A stretch of DNA of 64,000 nt from Mycolicibacterium senegalense (GTDB lineage: Bacteria > Actinomycetota > Actinomycetes > Mycobacteriales > Mycobacteriaceae): assembly GCF_019645875.1 (NCBI RefSeq), contig NZ_CP081000.1:2604001-2668000 (forward strand). The letters run 5' to 3'. The position numbers were made by a program, and so were the translations under genes. Below are positions 1 through 10,168 of this stretch, piece after piece. A model generated the notes under the pieces. The model made no database searches. It was not told the origin of the DNA and worked only from the letters and a program-made list of their open reading frames with translations. Every line of letters begins with the position of its first letter. Positions within the stretch are counted from its first letter, which is position 1.

Positions 1-2
1 GC

Positions 3-1010
3 CTGCAACAGCAGATCAACACCGCGGTCCAGGGAGCCAACCTGCTGGCCGATTCGAGCCGGCAACTGGCCGATGGCGTGCAGTTGCTCGTCGACCAGAC
101 CCGCACGATGGGTGGTGGCCTCGACCAGGCATCGGGGTTTCTGCTCGGGATGAAGCGGGACGCGGCGAATCCGCCGATGTCGGGCTTCTACATTCCACCG
201 GAGATCCTCACCCAAACGGAGTTCGAGAAGGCGGCGAAGCTGTTCGTCTCGGATGACGGCCACACGGTGCGCTACCTCGTCCAGACCGCGCTCAACCCGT
301 TCGGCAGCGAGGCGATGGATCAGATCGATCAGATCGTCGCGACCGCCAACAGTGCCAAACCGAACACGACGTTGGCCGACGCCGAGATCTCGATGGTCGG
401 TTTTTCTGCGGTCAACCGCGACATCCGCGGGTTCTACAACGCCGATATCCGCTACATCGTGTGCATCACGTTGATCGTGGTGTTCTTGATCTTGGTGGCG
501 CTGCTGCGGGCGGTGGTGGCGCCGCTGTACCTCGTGCTCTCGGTGGTGGTTTCCTATCTTTCGGCGCTGGGCATCGGTGTCGTGTTGTTCCAGTTCATCC
601 TCGGCCGGGAGTTGTCCTGGAGCGTTCCGGGAATGGCGTTCCTGGTCTTGGTCGCGGTGGGTGCCGACTACAACCTGCTGCTCATCTCGCGGATCCGTGA
701 CGAATCCCGGCTGGGTATCAGATCGGGGGTGATCCGCACGGTAGGGGCGACGGGCGGGGTGATCACCTCGGCCGGTCTGATCTTCGCCGCTTCGATGCTG
801 GCCTTGACGGTGAGCAGCATCGCCAGCATCGTCGAGATCGGTTTCATCATCGGCGTCGGGCTGTTGCTCGACACGTTCCTGGTCCGCACGATCACCGTGC
901 CCGCCGCGGCCGTTCTGATCGGCAAGTTCAACTGGTGGCCGTCGAAACCCCGTGCCGACCGCCGACACGGGGCCGATGCGCGGGATGCCGACGCCTCAGT
1001 GCCGGCTTGA
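3..1010 (+). CDS. MmpL-family RND transporter, C-terminal part (5' end outside window)
   Basis: The frame is open from the window edge, so only about the last 335 residues are present. MmpL proteins are inner-membrane RND pumps that export lipids or siderophores in mycobacteria using the proton gradient. Visible here are the end of the second periplasmic region, then two adjacent hydrophobic helices, a helix with VGADYNLLL, and two more helices. The Asp-Tyr pair in GADYN matches the proton-relay pair known from MmpL3 TM10. After the last helix comes a short basic and polar tail with no long cytoplasmic extension. The stop overlaps the end of the next, convergent gene by 15 bases. The substrate cannot be told from this part. 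Confidence 0.9.
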   Translation: MQQQINTAVQGANLLADSSRQLADGVQLLVDQTRTMGGGLDQASGFLLGMKRDAANPPMSGFYIPPEILTQTEFEKAAKLFVSDDGHTVRYLVQTALNPFGSEAMDQIDQIVATANSAKPNTTLADAEISMVGFSAVNRDIRGFYNADIRYIVCITLIVVFLILVALLRAVVAPLYLVLSVVVSYLSALGIGVVLFQFILGRELSWSVPGMAFLVLVAVGADYNLLLISRIRDESRLGIRSGVIRTVGATGGVITSAGLIFAASMLALTVSSIASIVEIGFIIGVGLLLDTFLVRTITVPAAAVLIGKFNWWPSKPRADRRHGADARDADASVPA

Positions 1011-1730
1011 GGTCAGCCACCGCGTCTTGATTCGCCAGGAGTGGGCGGAGGCCAGCGCGAAGATCGCGCCGCATGCGCACGCGAAAACCCAGACCAGGCG
1101 GCCGTTTTCGATGGGCTGCAGGGCCGGCACCAGCGACGTGACGATCCTGGTGGCGCAGGCGAGCATCCCGCTGACCGAGGCGAACAGGTAGATGTTGGCG
1201 ATCCGTCGGGATTGCGGGTCGCGGCGTAGCACCAGCATGGCCCGGGCGCCGTAGCCCAGCAGGTAGAGCAAGGTGCCGCAGAGCAGGATCCAGTAGGCAC
1301 TGAGCCAGAAGTCCGTCGGCACCTGGAAGAAGTCGGCCCGGTACACCGCGGCGCCGTTGCCCATCCAGAACGTGGCGAGCAGGACGGGGATGCAGATGGT
1401 GGCCGGTCGCTCCACGTACTGCTTGAAGGAGCGTTGCATGGCGTTGTCGTCCTGCAGGCGGCCCAGGGAGTTGTAGACGATGGCCGAGGCGGCCACGATG
1501 TAGGCGTCGTGGCCGATGTAGTCCTCGACGTTCCACTTACCGGTCAGCTGGTACAGAACATGCCCGATGGTTTCCGAGGCCCAAGGGGACATCAGGAACA
1601 CCGCTACGCCTTGGAGGGCGATGTTCAGGGTGGCGGCCACTTCCCACCGGCAGGACCAGGTGACCCTTCTGATCCACAGACTCCATGCGATGCAGCCCAG
1701 TGTGATGGCGATGAGGGTGGCGACGGACAT
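996..1730 (-). CDS. Multi-pass membrane protein of unknown function
   Basis: A protein of 244 residues with about seven hydrophobic segments spread over its whole length, starting with [13 protein letters not shown] recognise no catalytic motif. It lies 43 bases downstream of a small HTH gene on the same strand, so the two are probably co-transcribed. Such a regulator plus multi-pass membrane protein arrangement is common in actinobacteria, but the function of this pair is not known to me. Its 3' end overlaps the mmpL gene. Possible roles are sensing or immunity; this is inference only. Confidence 0.7.
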   Translation of the reverse strand: MSVATLIAITLGCIAWSLWIRRVTWSCRWEVAATLNIALQGVAVFLMSPWASETIGHVLYQLTGKWNVEDYIGHDAYIVAASAIVYNSLGRLQDDNAMQRSFKQYVERPATICIPVLLATFWMGNGAAVYRADFFQVPTDFWLSAYWILLCGTLLYLLGYGARAMLVLRRDPQSRRIANIYLFASVSGMLACATRIVTSLVPALQPIENGRLVWVFACACGAIFALASAHSWRIKTRWLTSSRH

Positions 1731-1773
1731 AGCGATTGCCTCGGGAGATCGTGCGGGAACAGGCGCGCCGCTG

Positions 1774-2142
1774 CTAGAGCGGGGGAGCGTCGGGTCGTGG
1801 GGTCAGTTCGGACAACTTCTTGGGCCGGTGGACGGCGGGACGGACACGGGTGGAGGTGTTCACCGGGGCCACCGTCACCGGTGACGACTCCATGTAGTGC
1901 CACACTTCCTGGCGACTCATCAGCCCGAATCGGATCTGCAGGTCGGGATAGCTGAGGTGGAAGCGGTCGGCTACCTGCCGCAGCTCCTCGGCATTGGGAT
2001 AGTCGGCCTCTTTCACCCGCCGGTAGTACGTGCTGCTGGAGACGCCCAGCGCGCTGTACACCGCCTTGGCGTCGACTTCGCCGTCCAGCAGATAATCGAG
2101 CAGGGCCTTGAGTTGCCTGCCGTTCTCGTCGGTGCGCGGCAT
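1774..2142 (-). CDS. Small HTH transcriptional regulator
   Basis: The protein of 122 residues begins MPRTDENGRQLKALLDYLL. The stretch AVYSALGVSSSTYYRRVKE reads as a helix-turn-helix, followed by LRQVADRFHLSYPDLQIRFG, so the fold is like phage-repressor or XRE-type DNA-binding domains. The C-terminal 35 residues are polar and proline-rich. An upstream GTG/ATG would give 142 residues, but the first 20 would be hydrophobic and run into the divergent promoter region, so the ATG at 2142 is preferred. It is followed by the membrane protein gene and transcribed divergently from the condensation-like gene at 2279. A 5-4-5 palindrome TGACA-ATGA-TGTCA at 2212-2225 could be an operator. Confidence 0.65.
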   Translation of the reverse strand: MPRTDENGRQLKALLDYLLDGEVDAKAVYSALGVSSSTYYRRVKEADYPNAEELRQVADRFHLSYPDLQIRFGLMSRQEVWHYMESSPVTVAPVNTSTRVRPAVHRPKKLSELTPRPDAPPL

Positions 2143-2211
2143 CAGAACACCATAAACCGTGAGCCCGTGTTCGGTCACAACGAACCACGGCAAAGCCAGC
2201 AATCACGTAAT

Positions 2212-2225
2212 TGACAATGATGTCA
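2212..2225. promoter_or_regulatory. Short palindrome in divergent intergenic region
   Basis: TGACA and TGTCA arms are separated by ATGA, between the divergent HTH gene (start 2142) and the condensation-like gene (start 2279). It overlaps a -35-like TTGACA on the plus strand. It could be the binding site of the HTH protein; nothing else supports this. Confidence 0.3.
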
Positions 2226-2278
2226 GACTTTTGGCACAGCTCTCCCATTTTTGGGAATGGCTGGCTAGCGTTGTCGGC

Positions 2279-2845
2279 ATGTCTGTTTCCGTCCTGCCTG
2301 ACGCATATGGCACCGGCTCGTGGATCGCCGACTATGCCACGGTCGGGCCACCGGTCGCCGCCGACATCGCCACCGTCTCGAGCGCGTGGGATGCCGTGCT
2401 GGCCGCGGAGTTGCACGGCGCCGCGGCCGCCATGGACTGCAAAGTCGAGGAACTGCTGCTGGCAGCTCTGGGCCGCACGGTGGCCCGCACGATCGGTGAA
2501 GGCACGCTGGTCGTCGATGTCGCGACCGGCCCGCAGGGCGCCGGTGTCCGTCGGGTCGCGGTGCCATGTCTGGGGCGCCGCGGCCTGTCCGGGGTCGAAC
2601 TCCTCGCGGCCGCCCGGCGGGGTGTCGACAGCGCCGATCATCCTTCGGCGGACGTGAGCCTGTCCTACGGTGGCGGGTCGGCGACGGCCCGGTCGCCGCA
2701 CGCGCTGGCGGTTCAGGTGCAGGGCGACACCGAGGCCACGATGTGCCTGCAGTGGCGGTTCGACAGCCGCAGGTTCGATCACGGCACGGTTCAGGAATTG
2801 GCCGAGCAGTTTCCGCTCGCCTTGATCGAGGTCACCTCCGGGTAG
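2279..2845 (+). CDS. Truncated condensation-domain-like protein
   Basis: The protein has 188 residues starting MSVSVLPDAYG. The segment CKVEELLLAALGRTVARTIG and the C-terminal run (LQWRFDSRRFDHGTVQELAEQFPLALIE) look like the second half of an NRPS or PapA-type condensation domain. The first half with the catalytic HHxxxDG motif is absent, so it is unlikely to be an active acyl or peptide condensing enzyme by itself. It lies just upstream of the ileS T-box leader and near an mmpL gene, and MmpL genes often accompany lipid or peptide assembly genes. A TAGCGT 7 bases before the ATG may be the -10 of a leaderless transcript. It could be a degenerate remnant or a small scaffold protein. Confidence 0.5.
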   Translation: MSVSVLPDAYGTGSWIADYATVGPPVAADIATVSSAWDAVLAAELHGAAAAMDCKVEELLLAALGRTVARTIGEGTLVVDVATGPQGAGVRRVAVPCLGRRGLSGVELLAAARRGVDSADHPSADVSLSYGGGSATARSPHALAVQVQGDTEATMCLQWRFDSRRFDHGTVQELAEQFPLALIEVTSG

Positions 2846-2879
2846 GAGTGATTTCGTCACGATTTGCGGTGCTCATTAG

Positions 2880-3135
2880 ACTGGGCGCATCGGCGCTGAT
2901 CCGGCCATCACCGGGGAGCCTTCGGAAGAACAGCTGCTCTGGTTCGAATGTCAGATCCGGATCGGCTCAGTAGAACCGGACGGGTGGGCCCGTGATCGCC
3001 TGAAAGTTGAGCGGCGTGCTGCGGTGCAGCGCGCAAGCGGGGTGGTACCGCGGCGCTTGCGCAACCGTGCGACGTCGTCCCCGTGCCAGATGTGTGTCGA
3101 GCCGCCGAACTCGACACCGGCACAGGAGACGAGAC
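2880..3135 (+). promoter_or_regulatory. Isoleucine T-box leader of ileS
   Basis: The T-box consensus GGGTGGTACCGCG lies at 3040-3052, with TGGT (3043-3046) able to pair with the ACCA end of uncharged tRNA. It is framed by the arms GCGCAAGCG (3031-3039) and CGCTTGCGC (3054-3062), the antisequestrator stem. Upstream, an ATC codon at 2907-2909 inside CCGGCCATCACCGGGGAG fits the Ile specifier loop of a short Stem I. Downstream, GTGCC/GGCAC and TGTCGAG/CTCGACA arms (3082-3124) form a hairpin next to the GGAG ribosome site, and no U-tract is seen. This matches the translational class of T-box known upstream of actinobacterial ileS: uncharged tRNA-Ile frees the ribosome site. Confidence 0.9.
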
Positions 3136-6100
3136 GTGAGCGCCTACCCCAAGCCGGCCGCACCCAACTTCCCCGAGCGGGAACTCGAGGTGCTCGACTA
3201 TTGGGCTGCCGACGACACCTTCCGGGCCAGCATCGCCCGACGCGCCGATGCCGAGGAATACGTCTTCTACGACGGGCCGCCGTTCGCCAACGGCCTGCCG
3301 CACTACGGCCATCTCCTGACCGGCTACGTCAAGGACATCGTGCCGCGCTACCGCACCATGCGTGGCTACAAGGTGGAGCGCCGATTCGGCTGGGACACCC
3401 ACGGCCTGCCCGCCGAGCTCGAGGTGCAGCGCCAGCTCGGGATCGCCGACAAGGCCCAGATCGAAGAGATGGGCATCGAGAAGTTCAACGCCGCCTGCCG
3501 CGCCTCGGTGCTGAAGTACACCGACGAATGGCGCGCCTACGTCACGCGGCAGGCCCGGTGGGTGGATTTCGACAACGACTACAAGACCTTGGATCCCACC
3601 TTCATGGAGTCGGTGATCTGGGCCTTCAAGCAGCTGTGGGACAAAGGCCTGGCCTACGAGGGCAACCGCGTCTTGCCGTACTGCTGGAACGACGAGACCC
3701 CGCTGTCCAACCACGAGCTGCGCATGGACGACGACGTCTACCAGAGCCGCCAGGATCCGGCGGTGACGGTCGGGTTCACCGTGACCGACGGCCCGCTCAA
3801 GGGCGCCCACCTGCTCATCTGGACCACCACGCCGTGGACCCTGCCGTCCAACCAGGCCGTCGCGGTCAACCCCAACATCGATTACGTGCTGGTGCAGGGC
3901 GCCGACAGGCGCCGCTACGTCTTGGCCCAGGCGCGCCTGGCTGCCTATGCGCGGGAGCTCGGCGAGGAACCCGAGGTGCTGGGCAGCTACAGCGGCCGGG
4001 ATCTGCTCGGCACGCATTACCTGCCGCCGTTCACCTATTTCATGGATGCGCCCAACTCGTTCCAGGTGCTGGCCGCCGATTTCGTCAGCACCGAGGACGG
4101 CACCGGCATCGTGCACATGGCTCCGGCCTACGGTGAGGACGACAAGGCCACCGCGGACACTGCGGACATCGTCGCGGTCACCCCGGTCGACTCGAAGGGC
4201 CGGTTCGACGCGTCTGTGCCCGATTACGCGGGGCAGCAGGTCTTCGAGGCGAATTCGCAGATCATCCGCGACCTGAAGAACGGCGACGGTGCCGCGGCGG
4301 CGAACGGGGCGGTGCTGCTGCGCCACGAAACCTACGAGCACTCCTACCCGCACTGCTGGCGGTGCCGTAATCCGTTGATCTACCGCGCGGTTTCGTCGTG
4401 GTTCATCAAGGTCACCGATTTCCGGGACCGGATGGTCGAGTTGAACCAGCAGATCACCTGGTATCCCGAGCATGTCAAGGACGGGCAGTTCGGCAAGTGG
4501 CTGTCCAACGCGCGGGACTGGTCGGTATCGCGAAACCGATACTGGGGCAGCCCCATTCCGGTGTGGAAGTCCGATGATCCGGCGTACCCGCGGATCGACG
4601 TCTACGGCAGCCTCGACGAGCTCGAACGCGATTTCGGGGTGCGGCCGACAGATCTGCACCGGCCGTTCATCGACGAATTGACCAGGCCGAACCCCGACGA
4701 TCCGACCGGAAAGTCGACCATGCGCCGGATCGAGGACGTGTTCGACGTCTGGTTCGACTCCGGGTCGATGCCGTACGCGCAGGTGCACTATCCGTTCGAG
4801 AACCGGGAGTGGTTTGACGGCACCCAGCGCGAGGACGCTCATTTCCCCGGCGATTTCATCGTCGAGTACATCGGCCAGACCCGAGGCTGGTTCTACACCA
4901 TGCACGTGCTGGCCACCGCGCTGTTCGACAAGCCGGCGTTCAAAACCTGTGTGGCACACGGGATCGTCCTTGGAAACGACGGCCAGAAGATGAGCAAGTC
5001 GCTGCGCAACTACCCCGATGTCAGCGAGGTGTTCGACCGCGACGGGTCCGACGCCATGCGGTGGTTCCTGATGGCATCGCCGATCCTGCGCGGTGGCAAT
5101 CTGATCGTCACCGAGCAGGGCATCCGGGAAGGCGTGCGTCAGGTACTGCTGCCGCTGTGGAACGCCTACAGCTTCCTGGCGCTCTACGCACCGCAGAAGG
5201 GCACCTGGCGGACCGACTCCGACAATGTGCTGGACCGTTACATCCTGGCCAAGCTGGCCCAGTTGCGTGACGATCTGACCGCTGCTCTGGACATGTGTGA
5301 CATCTCCGGGGCCTGCGACGAGTTGCGGCAGTTCACCGAGGCGTTGACGAACTGGTATGTGCGCCGGTCACGTTCACGCTTCTGGGAGGAGGACGCCGAC
5401 GCCATCGACACCCTCCACACCGTCCTTGAGGTGACGTGCCGGCTGGCCGCACCGCTGTTGCCGCTGGCTACCGAGGTGATCTGGCGTGGCCTGACCGGCG
5501 AGCGTTCGGTACATCTGACCGACTGGCCGGAAGCCGATGTGCTGCCGAAGGACGCCGACCTGGTGGCCGCGATGGACCAGGTGCGGGAAGTGTGCTCGGT
5601 GAGTTCTTCGCTGCGCAAGGCCAAGAAGCTTCGCGTGCGCTTGCCGTTGCCGAAATTGACCGTGGCTCTGGATAAGTCGGTCGATCCGGCGGCTCTGGCG
5701 CCATTCGCCGATCTGATCGCCGACGAACTCAACGTCAAGGCCGTCGAGTTGACCGACGACATCGACACCTACGGCAAGTTCGATCTCGCGGTCAACGCCC
5801 GGGTGGCCGGGCCGCGTATCGGAAAGGACGTGCAGGCCGCGATCAAGGCGGTGAAGGCGGGGGAGGGCGTGGTCAATCCCGACGGCACCCTGACCGCCGG
5901 TCCGGTCGTCTTGCAGCCCGAGGAGTACACCGCGAAACTGGTTGCCGCCGAACCGGAGTGGACCGCCGCGCTGCCCGATGGCTCGGGTCTGGTGGTCCTC
6001 GATGGCACGGTAACCGAGGAACTCGAGGCTGAAGGCTGGGCCAAGGACCGCATCCGTGAACTTCAGGAACTGCGCAAGTCGACCGGCCTCGAAGTGTCCG

Positions 6101-6276
6101 ATCGCATCTCTGTGCAGATCTCGGTACCGGCTGAGTACGAGCCGTGGGCCCGCGCCCACCGCGATCTCATCGCCGGTGAAATTCTGGCCACCACGTTCGA
6201 GTTCGTCGGCCCGGACGCGGGGCTGGACGGCGCAGCGATCGGAGACGGGGTGCGGGTCGCGATCGCCAAAGCGTGA
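3136..6276 (+). CDS. ileS: Isoleucyl-tRNA synthetase
   Basis: Charges tRNA-Ile in the cytoplasm. The GTG at 3136 ([14 protein letters not shown]) follows a GGAG site at 3125-3128 and gives 1046 residues, the usual length of the mycobacterial enzyme. The class I signatures are present: HYGH at residues 56-59 (variant of HIGH) and KMSKS at 618-622. Between them lies the CP1 editing domain region ([13 protein letters not shown]), and after KMSKS the anticodon-binding helical domain. The CHCWRC-like cysteine pair (HCWRCRNPL) is also present. It is a single-gene unit controlled by the T-box leader directly upstream. Longer upstream starts in the same frame would run through the T-box and are rejected. 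Confidence 0.97.
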   Translation: MSAYPKPAAPNFPERELEVLDYWAADDTFRASIARRADAEEYVFYDGPPFANGLPHYGHLLTGYVKDIVPRYRTMRGYKVERRFGWDTHGLPAELEVQRQLGIADKAQIEEMGIEKFNAACRASVLKYTDEWRAYVTRQARWVDFDNDYKTLDPTFMESVIWAFKQLWDKGLAYEGNRVLPYCWNDETPLSNHELRMDDDVYQSRQDPAVTVGFTVTDGPLKGAHLLIWTTTPWTLPSNQAVAVNPNIDYVLVQGADRRRYVLAQARLAAYARELGEEPEVLGSYSGRDLLGTHYLPPFTYFMDAPNSFQVLAADFVSTEDGTGIVHMAPAYGEDDKATADTADIVAVTPVDSKGRFDASVPDYAGQQVFEANSQIIRDLKNGDGAAAANGAVLLRHETYEHSYPHCWRCRNPLIYRAVSSWFIKVTDFRDRMVELNQQITWYPEHVKDGQFGKWLSNARDWSVSRNRYWGSPIPVWKSDDPAYPRIDVYGSLDELERDFGVRPTDLHRPFIDELTRPNPDDPTGKSTMRRIEDVFDVWFDSGSMPYAQVHYPFENREWFDGTQREDAHFPGDFIVEYIGQTRGWFYTMHVLATALFDKPAFKTCVAHGIVLGNDGQKMSKSLRNYPDVSEVFDRDGSDAMRWFLMASPILRGGNLIVTEQGIREGVRQVLLPLWNAYSFLALYAPQKGTWRTDSDNVLDRYILAKLAQLRDDLTAALDMCDISGACDELRQFTEALTNWYVRRSRSRFWEEDADAIDTLHTVLEVTCRLAAPLLPLATEVIWRGLTGERSVHLTDWPEADVLPKDADLVAAMDQVREVCSVSSSLRKAKKLRVRLPLPKLTVALDKSVDPAALAPFADLIADELNVKAVELTDDIDTYGKFDLAVNARVAGPRIGKDVQAAIKAVKAGEGVVNPDGTLTAGPVVLQPEEYTAKLVAAEPEWTAALPDGSGLVVLDGTVTEELEAEGWAKDRIRELQELRKSTGLEVSDRISVQISVPAEYEPWARAHRDLIAGEILATTFEFVGPDAGLDGAAIGDGVRVAIAKA

Positions 6277-6361
6277 CGCGGGCATCAGCGCCGAGCGTGA
6301 ACAAGATTGCGGGAATTCAGAACTTCTTCGACAACAAGATCACGTTCGGCGCAGGGGTCCG

Positions 6362-6580
6362 TCAGCCTTCGGCCACGCGAGCCGTACGGTCGGCGAACGA
6401 CACGATGTCGCCCGCTCGTAGCTGGCGGCCACGCCGCAGCTCGACCGCACCGTTGACACTCACCAGACCGTCGGCGATGACGGCCTTGGCGTCGGCGCCG
6501 CTGTCGATGAGTGAGGCCAGCTTGAGGAATTGCCCCAGGCGGATCGAGTCATCCCTGATCGGTACGTCAACCGGCTCCAT
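6362..6580 (-). CDS. S4-domain RNA-binding mini-protein
   Basis: The protein has 72 residues, nearly all one S4 RNA-binding domain: [20 protein letters not shown], then [20 protein letters not shown] and RAGDIVSF. Stand-alone S4 proteins of this size (YaaA/RlbA-like) bind RNA or ribosomes, some in quality control; the exact target here is unknown. It is transcribed divergently from the DNA polymerase IV gene, the starts being 34 bases apart. On the minus strand a TAGCCT precedes the ATG by about 10 bases, as in leaderless mycobacterial promoters. The 85 bases between its stop and ileS show nothing notable. Confidence 0.8.
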   Translation of the reverse strand: MEPVDVPIRDDSIRLGQFLKLASLIDSGADAKAVIADGLVSVNGAVELRRGRQLRAGDIVSFADRTARVAEG

Positions 6581-6613
6581 GCACGTCAGGCTAGCGCCAT
6601 AGCATCAGTAGAC

Positions 6614-7996
6614 ATGAACGGCGCCGAAGTCGCGGGCGCGGGCGGACGCTGGGTCCTGCACCTCGACATGGATGCGTTCTTCGCCTCCGTCGAGCAGTTG
6701 ACGCGTCCGACCCTGCGCGGGCGGCCCGTGCTCGTCGGTGGGCTGGGCGGGCGCGGTGTGGTGGCCGGGGCCAGCTATGAGGCGCGCCGCTACGGCGCGC
6801 GCTCGGCGATGCCGATGCATCAGGCTCGTCGGCTGGTCGGCGCGCCTGCGGTGGTGCTGCCGCCGCGCGGCGCGGTCTACGGGGTGGCCAGCCGTCGCGC
6901 GCTGGACACCGTGCGCGGCGTGATCCCGGTACTGGAGCAGTTGTCCTTCGACGAGGCGTTCGGGGAGCCGGCCGAGCTGGCCGGAGCCACCGCGGCCGAG
7001 GTCGAGGAGTTCTGTCAGCGGTTGCGGGCCAAGGTGCGCGAGCAGAAGGGGCTCGTGGCCTCTGTGGGAGCAGGTTCGGGAAAACAGATCGCCAAGATCG
7101 CCTCGGGATTGGCCAAACCTGACGGGATCCGGGTGGTTCGCCGGGACGAGGAATCGCGGTTGCTCGACGGTCTTCCGGTGCGCAAGCTGTGGGGGATCGG
7201 TCCGGTTGCCGAAGAGAAGCTGCACCGGCTGGGCATCGAGACGGTGGGCGCGTTGGCCGCGCTTTCGGAGGCCGAGGCCGCGAGTGTGCTCGGTACGGCG
7301 GTGGGCGCTGCGTTACATCGGCTGGCTCGCGGCATCGACGATCGCCCGGTCGCCGAGCGGGCCGAGGCCAAGCAGATCAGCGCCGAGTCGACATTTCCCG
7401 AGGACCTCACCACGTTGCGTCAGCTGCAGGACGCGATCGGCCCGATCGGGGAGCACGCCCACCGTCGCCTCGAGAAGGACGGTCGCGGCGCTCGCACCGT
7501 GACCGTCAAGCTCAAGAAGTCCGACATGAGCACGCTGACCCGTTCGGCCACCCTGGCCTACGCCACCACCGAGGCCGCCACCCTGATCGGCACCGCTCGC
7601 CGGTTGTTGCTCGATCCCGTCGAGATCGGCCCGATTCGTCTTGTCGGCGTGGGATTTTCGGGATTGTCCGACAGTAGGCAGGAGTCATTGTTCCCCGATC
7701 TGGAGCAGCCGGACGAAAGCTCTGACTCCCACCATCAGGCCGCGGAGACCGCGCAGGTCACCCAAACCGGGTGGCGCATCGGCGACGACGTGGTGCATCC
7801 CGACCACGGGCACGGCTGGGTCCAGGGCGCCGGACACGGCGTGATGACCGTGCGTTTCGAGACCCGCGCCTCCGGGCCCGGCCCGGCCCGGACGTTTCCC
7901 GACGACACACCGGGTTTCCGTCGGGCCGACCCGATCGCCAGTCTGGACTGGGGTGATTATCTCGGCGGGTTGGCCGACTACCAGAGCCCGCCGTAG
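6614..7996 (+). CDS. dinX: DNA polymerase IV (Y family)
   Basis: An error-prone translesion polymerase of 460 residues, close to the mycobacterial DinX length. Palm motifs are [12 protein letters not shown] (D18, D20) and SFDEAF (D113, E114), which supply the metal-binding acids. A helix-hairpin-helix region ([16 protein letters not shown]) and a little-finger domain follow. QESLF at 356-360 is a beta-clamp binding motif. About 90 residues after it ([20 protein letters not shown]) form an extra C-terminal domain typical of the mycobacterial protein. The ATG at 6614 lies about 8 bases after a TAGCAT -10-like element, suggesting a leaderless transcript; the in-frame start at 6530 would overlap the S4 gene. 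Confidence 0.93.
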   Translation: MNGAEVAGAGGRWVLHLDMDAFFASVEQLTRPTLRGRPVLVGGLGGRGVVAGASYEARRYGARSAMPMHQARRLVGAPAVVLPPRGAVYGVASRRALDTVRGVIPVLEQLSFDEAFGEPAELAGATAAEVEEFCQRLRAKVREQKGLVASVGAGSGKQIAKIASGLAKPDGIRVVRRDEESRLLDGLPVRKLWGIGPVAEEKLHRLGIETVGALAALSEAEAASVLGTAVGAALHRLARGIDDRPVAERAEAKQISAESTFPEDLTTLRQLQDAIGPIGEHAHRRLEKDGRGARTVTVKLKKSDMSTLTRSATLAYATTEAATLIGTARRLLLDPVEIGPIRLVGVGFSGLSDSRQESLFPDLEQPDESSDSHHQAAETAQVTQTGWRIGDDVVHPDHGHGWVQGAGHGVMTVRFETRASGPGPARTFPDDTPGFRRADPIASLDWGDYLGGLADYQSPP

Positions 7997-8000
7997 TCCG

Positions 8001-8471
8001 CTACCAGAGCACGCCGGATGCGGGATCGAGTGAAAAGCCGTGGCGGCGAGAGGTTTTGCAGATCAGTGTGCCCTCGTGGGTGACGGCGCAGGCGGCCTCC
8101 CAGTTCTCCAGCCGATAGCCCGCGGGCAGCACGTCGACGTCTCGGGTGAACAGCTTGCTGCCCGAATAACGGTAGGAGGCCGGTGCGCCGGCCTCGACGA
8201 AGGTCTGGTTCATCCCCTCGGGCGCGTCGGCGGGAACCGAGTCGCAACCGACCGGGCCGCGGTTGGGCAGGATTCCGCAGAACCGACCGTCCGGGGTCTG
8301 GAAATACAGCCCATAGAAATCGGTGGGCGAGGTGTAGTTGCCCTCGGCGATCGGGTAGCCGTTGATGTCCTCGATGCCGGGTGGCGGCGGCCACGGCCAA
8401 GCCTGCGCGGCCGGAAGCGGGCTGAACGCCGTCAAGCCGACGGCAGCCGCCGCCGCAATGTGGAAACGCAC
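8001..8471 (-). CDS. Secreted protein of unknown function
   Basis: The protein has 156 residues, starting [32 protein letters not shown], a Sec signal peptide with probable cleavage after AQA. The mature part has four Cys (in [32 protein letters not shown]), likely paired in disulfides outside the cell. I do not recognise the family beyond small exported mycobacterial proteins. It lies 23 bases downstream of the asparaginase gene on the same strand and is convergent with dinX, with only 4 bases between stops. Confidence 0.75.
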   Translation of the reverse strand: MRFHIAAAAAVGLTAFSPLPAAQAWPWPPPPGIEDINGYPIAEGNYTSPTDFYGLYFQTPDGRFCGILPNRGPVGCDSVPADAPEGMNQTFVEAGAPASYRYSGSKLFTRDVDVLPAGYRLENWEAACAVTHEGTLICKTSRRHGFSLDPASGVLW

Positions 8472-8494
8472 GTTCCCTATTTAACCTCAGCTCG

Positions 8495-9454
8495 TCAACC
8501 CCACGTGGTGATGACCTCGGCAACCGGTCGCGCGGTGGCCAACGCGGCCATCAGCAGGACCCTGGCCTGGGCCGGTCGGAGCCGGGGCGCCACCACCGCG
8601 CCGGCATCGACGAGTTGTCGGCCCGGTCCGTACTGGGCGGCGACCGGTCCTTCCGGCACGCGGCTCGACACCGCGACCGCCACGCCGCCGGCGCAGTGTC
8701 TGCGGACACCGTCGATCAGTGCGGCGCCCGCGTTGCCGGAGCCCATCGCCTCGATCACGATGCCCCGCGCACCGGCGGCGACGCAGGCGTCCAGGGCGGC
8801 CGCGTCAGCGCCTGGATATGCGGCGACGATGTCGACCCGCGGTGCTGTCGCAGCGGCCGGCGCGCCGAGGAACGCGCGAGCCTTAGTCGCGGTGATCGCA
8901 CACCGGCCATCGCGCACGGTTCCGAGCGCCGTTCCGGTGAAGGCGTCCAGCTCGTAGGTGTGGCGCTTGCGCAGGCCGAGCGGTTGCCAGACGGTGCCGG
9001 CGAAGCTGACCGCCACCCCGAGACCCCGCGCCTGGAGACTGGCCGCGACGGTGATCGCGTCGCGCAGGTTGCCCGGGCCGTCGCTGTCCGCGGCATCTGC
9101 GCTGCGTTGCGAACCGGTGAGCACCACGGGCACGTCCGCACCGTAGGTGAGGTCCAGCCACAGCGCGGTTTCCTCCATGCTGTCGGTGCCGTGGGTGACC
9201 ACGACGCCGTCGGCCCGCTCCGTGGCGGCACCGACCGCGCCGGCGATCCGGTCCCAGTCGGCGGGTGTCAGCACTGCGCTGTCGGTCGCCATCACGTCGA
9301 CGACGTCCACGTGCGCCTCGACGAGGATCCCGGCCGTGAGCTCTGCGCCGGAGCGCGACGGGCGTCTGATACCGGCCTCGTCGGTGCTGGTCGAGATGGT
9401 GCCGCCGGTGGTGATGACGACGATGCGTCCGGGCGGGTTCGTGGACTCCGTCAC
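8495..9454 (-). CDS. ansA: L-asparaginase
   Basis: Hydrolyses L-asparagine to aspartate and ammonia. There are 319 residues with a GTG start. The two active-site threonine motifs are visible: [13 protein letters not shown] near residues 11-23 and [12 protein letters not shown] around residue 85. The lysine of the second triad is present in the region [18 protein letters not shown], which is the usual asparaginase signature. No signal peptide is seen, so it is a cytoplasmic type I-like enzyme. It is divergent from lspA (42 bases between starts), as in M. tuberculosis. Confidence 0.92.
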   Translation of the reverse strand: MTESTNPPGRIVVITTGGTISTSTDEAGIRRPSRSGAELTAGILVEAHVDVVDVMATDSAVLTPADWDRIAGAVGAATERADGVVVTHGTDSMEETALWLDLTYGADVPVVLTGSQRSADAADSDGPGNLRDAITVAASLQARGLGVAVSFAGTVWQPLGLRKRHTYELDAFTGTALGTVRDGRCAITATKARAFLGAPAAATAPRVDIVAAYPGADAAALDACVAAGARGIVIEAMGSGNAGAALIDGVRRHCAGGVAVAVSSRVPEGPVAAQYGPGRQLVDAGAVVAPRLRPAQARVLLMAALATARPVAEVITTWG

Positions 9455-9496
9455 GGTGCAGATTGTCCCGCACCGACTGTTTGGGATGATGGGAGA

Positions 9497-10168
9497 GTGA
9501 CTGATGAAACGTCAGGCCCGGCCGAGCCGGTGACCGACGCTACCGGGGACGCGAAATCGTCCCCTGCACCCGCCGCTGCGCCTCGGCGGCGGCTGCGTCT
9601 GCTGCTCACCGTTGCTGCCGTGGTCCTGTTCATCGACGTGGTGACCAAGGTGCTGGCGGTCCGCCTGCTGACACCTGGCCAGCCGGTGTCGATCATCGGT
9701 GACACAGTGACCTGGACGTTGGTGCGCAACTCCGGCGCGGCCTTCTCGATGGCAACCGGATACACCTGGGTTCTGACGCTCATCGCCACCGGCGTGGTGA
9801 TCGGAATCGTGTGGATGGGTCGCCGGCTGGTTTCGCCGTGGTGGGCGATCGGCCTGGGCATGATCCTCGGCGGGGCGACGGGAAACTTGATCGACCGCTT
9901 CTTCCGTGCGCCCGGACCGCTGCGCGGCCACGTGGTGGATTTCTTCTCGGTGGGCTGGTGGCCTGTGTTCAACGTGGCCGATCCGGCGGTGGTGGGCGGT
10001 GCGATCCTGCTGGTGGCGCTGTCGTTGTTCGGCTTCGATTTCGATACCGTCGGGCGGCGCCGACCGGACGACGAGACGGCTGGGGCCGACGAGACCGCTG
10101 GGGCCGACGAGCCGATGAGCTCCTCTGACGAGTCGGACGCGGTCGGTCGCCAGGCCGAGACGTCATAG
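9497..10168 (+). CDS. lspA: Lipoprotein signal peptidase (signal peptidase II)
   Basis: A membrane aspartyl protease that removes signal peptides from diacylglyceryl prolipoproteins, acting after Lgt. The GTG at 9497 gives 223 residues. Four hydrophobic helices are seen. Conserved boxes are VRNSGAAFS (77-84), HVVDFF with D148 and FNVADP with D162, the two catalytic aspartates. The N-terminal 30 residues and the C-terminal 45 are polar and acidic extensions usual in actinobacteria. The tail includes a short repeat [13 protein letters not shown] encoded by an 18-base tandem repeat (10070-10111). Its last base is shared with the GTG of the next gene. Confidence 0.95.
   Translation: MTDETSGPAEPVTDATGDAKSSPAPAAAPRRRLRLLLTVAAVVLFIDVVTKVLAVRLLTPGQPVSIIGDTVTWTLVRNSGAAFSMATGYTWVLTLIATGVVIGIVWMGRRLVSPWWAIGLGMILGGATGNLIDRFFRAPGPLRGHVVDFFSVGWWPVFNVADPAVVGGAILLVALSLFGFDFDTVGRRRPDDETAGADETAGADEPMSSSDESDAVGRQAETS
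10070..10111 (+). repeat. 18-base in-frame tandem repeat in lspA tail
   Basis: Two copies (10070-10087 and 10088-10105) differing at one base, plus six bases of a third, encode the repeated acidic peptide DETAGA in the cytoplasmic tail of LspA. Confidence 0.8.

Noticed and set aside
2908..4959. A 683-residue open frame on the minus strand opposite ileS
   Set aside because: High-GC shadow of ileS: composition is Val/Gly/Arg-rich without motifs, and the plus-strand gene has complete family signatures.
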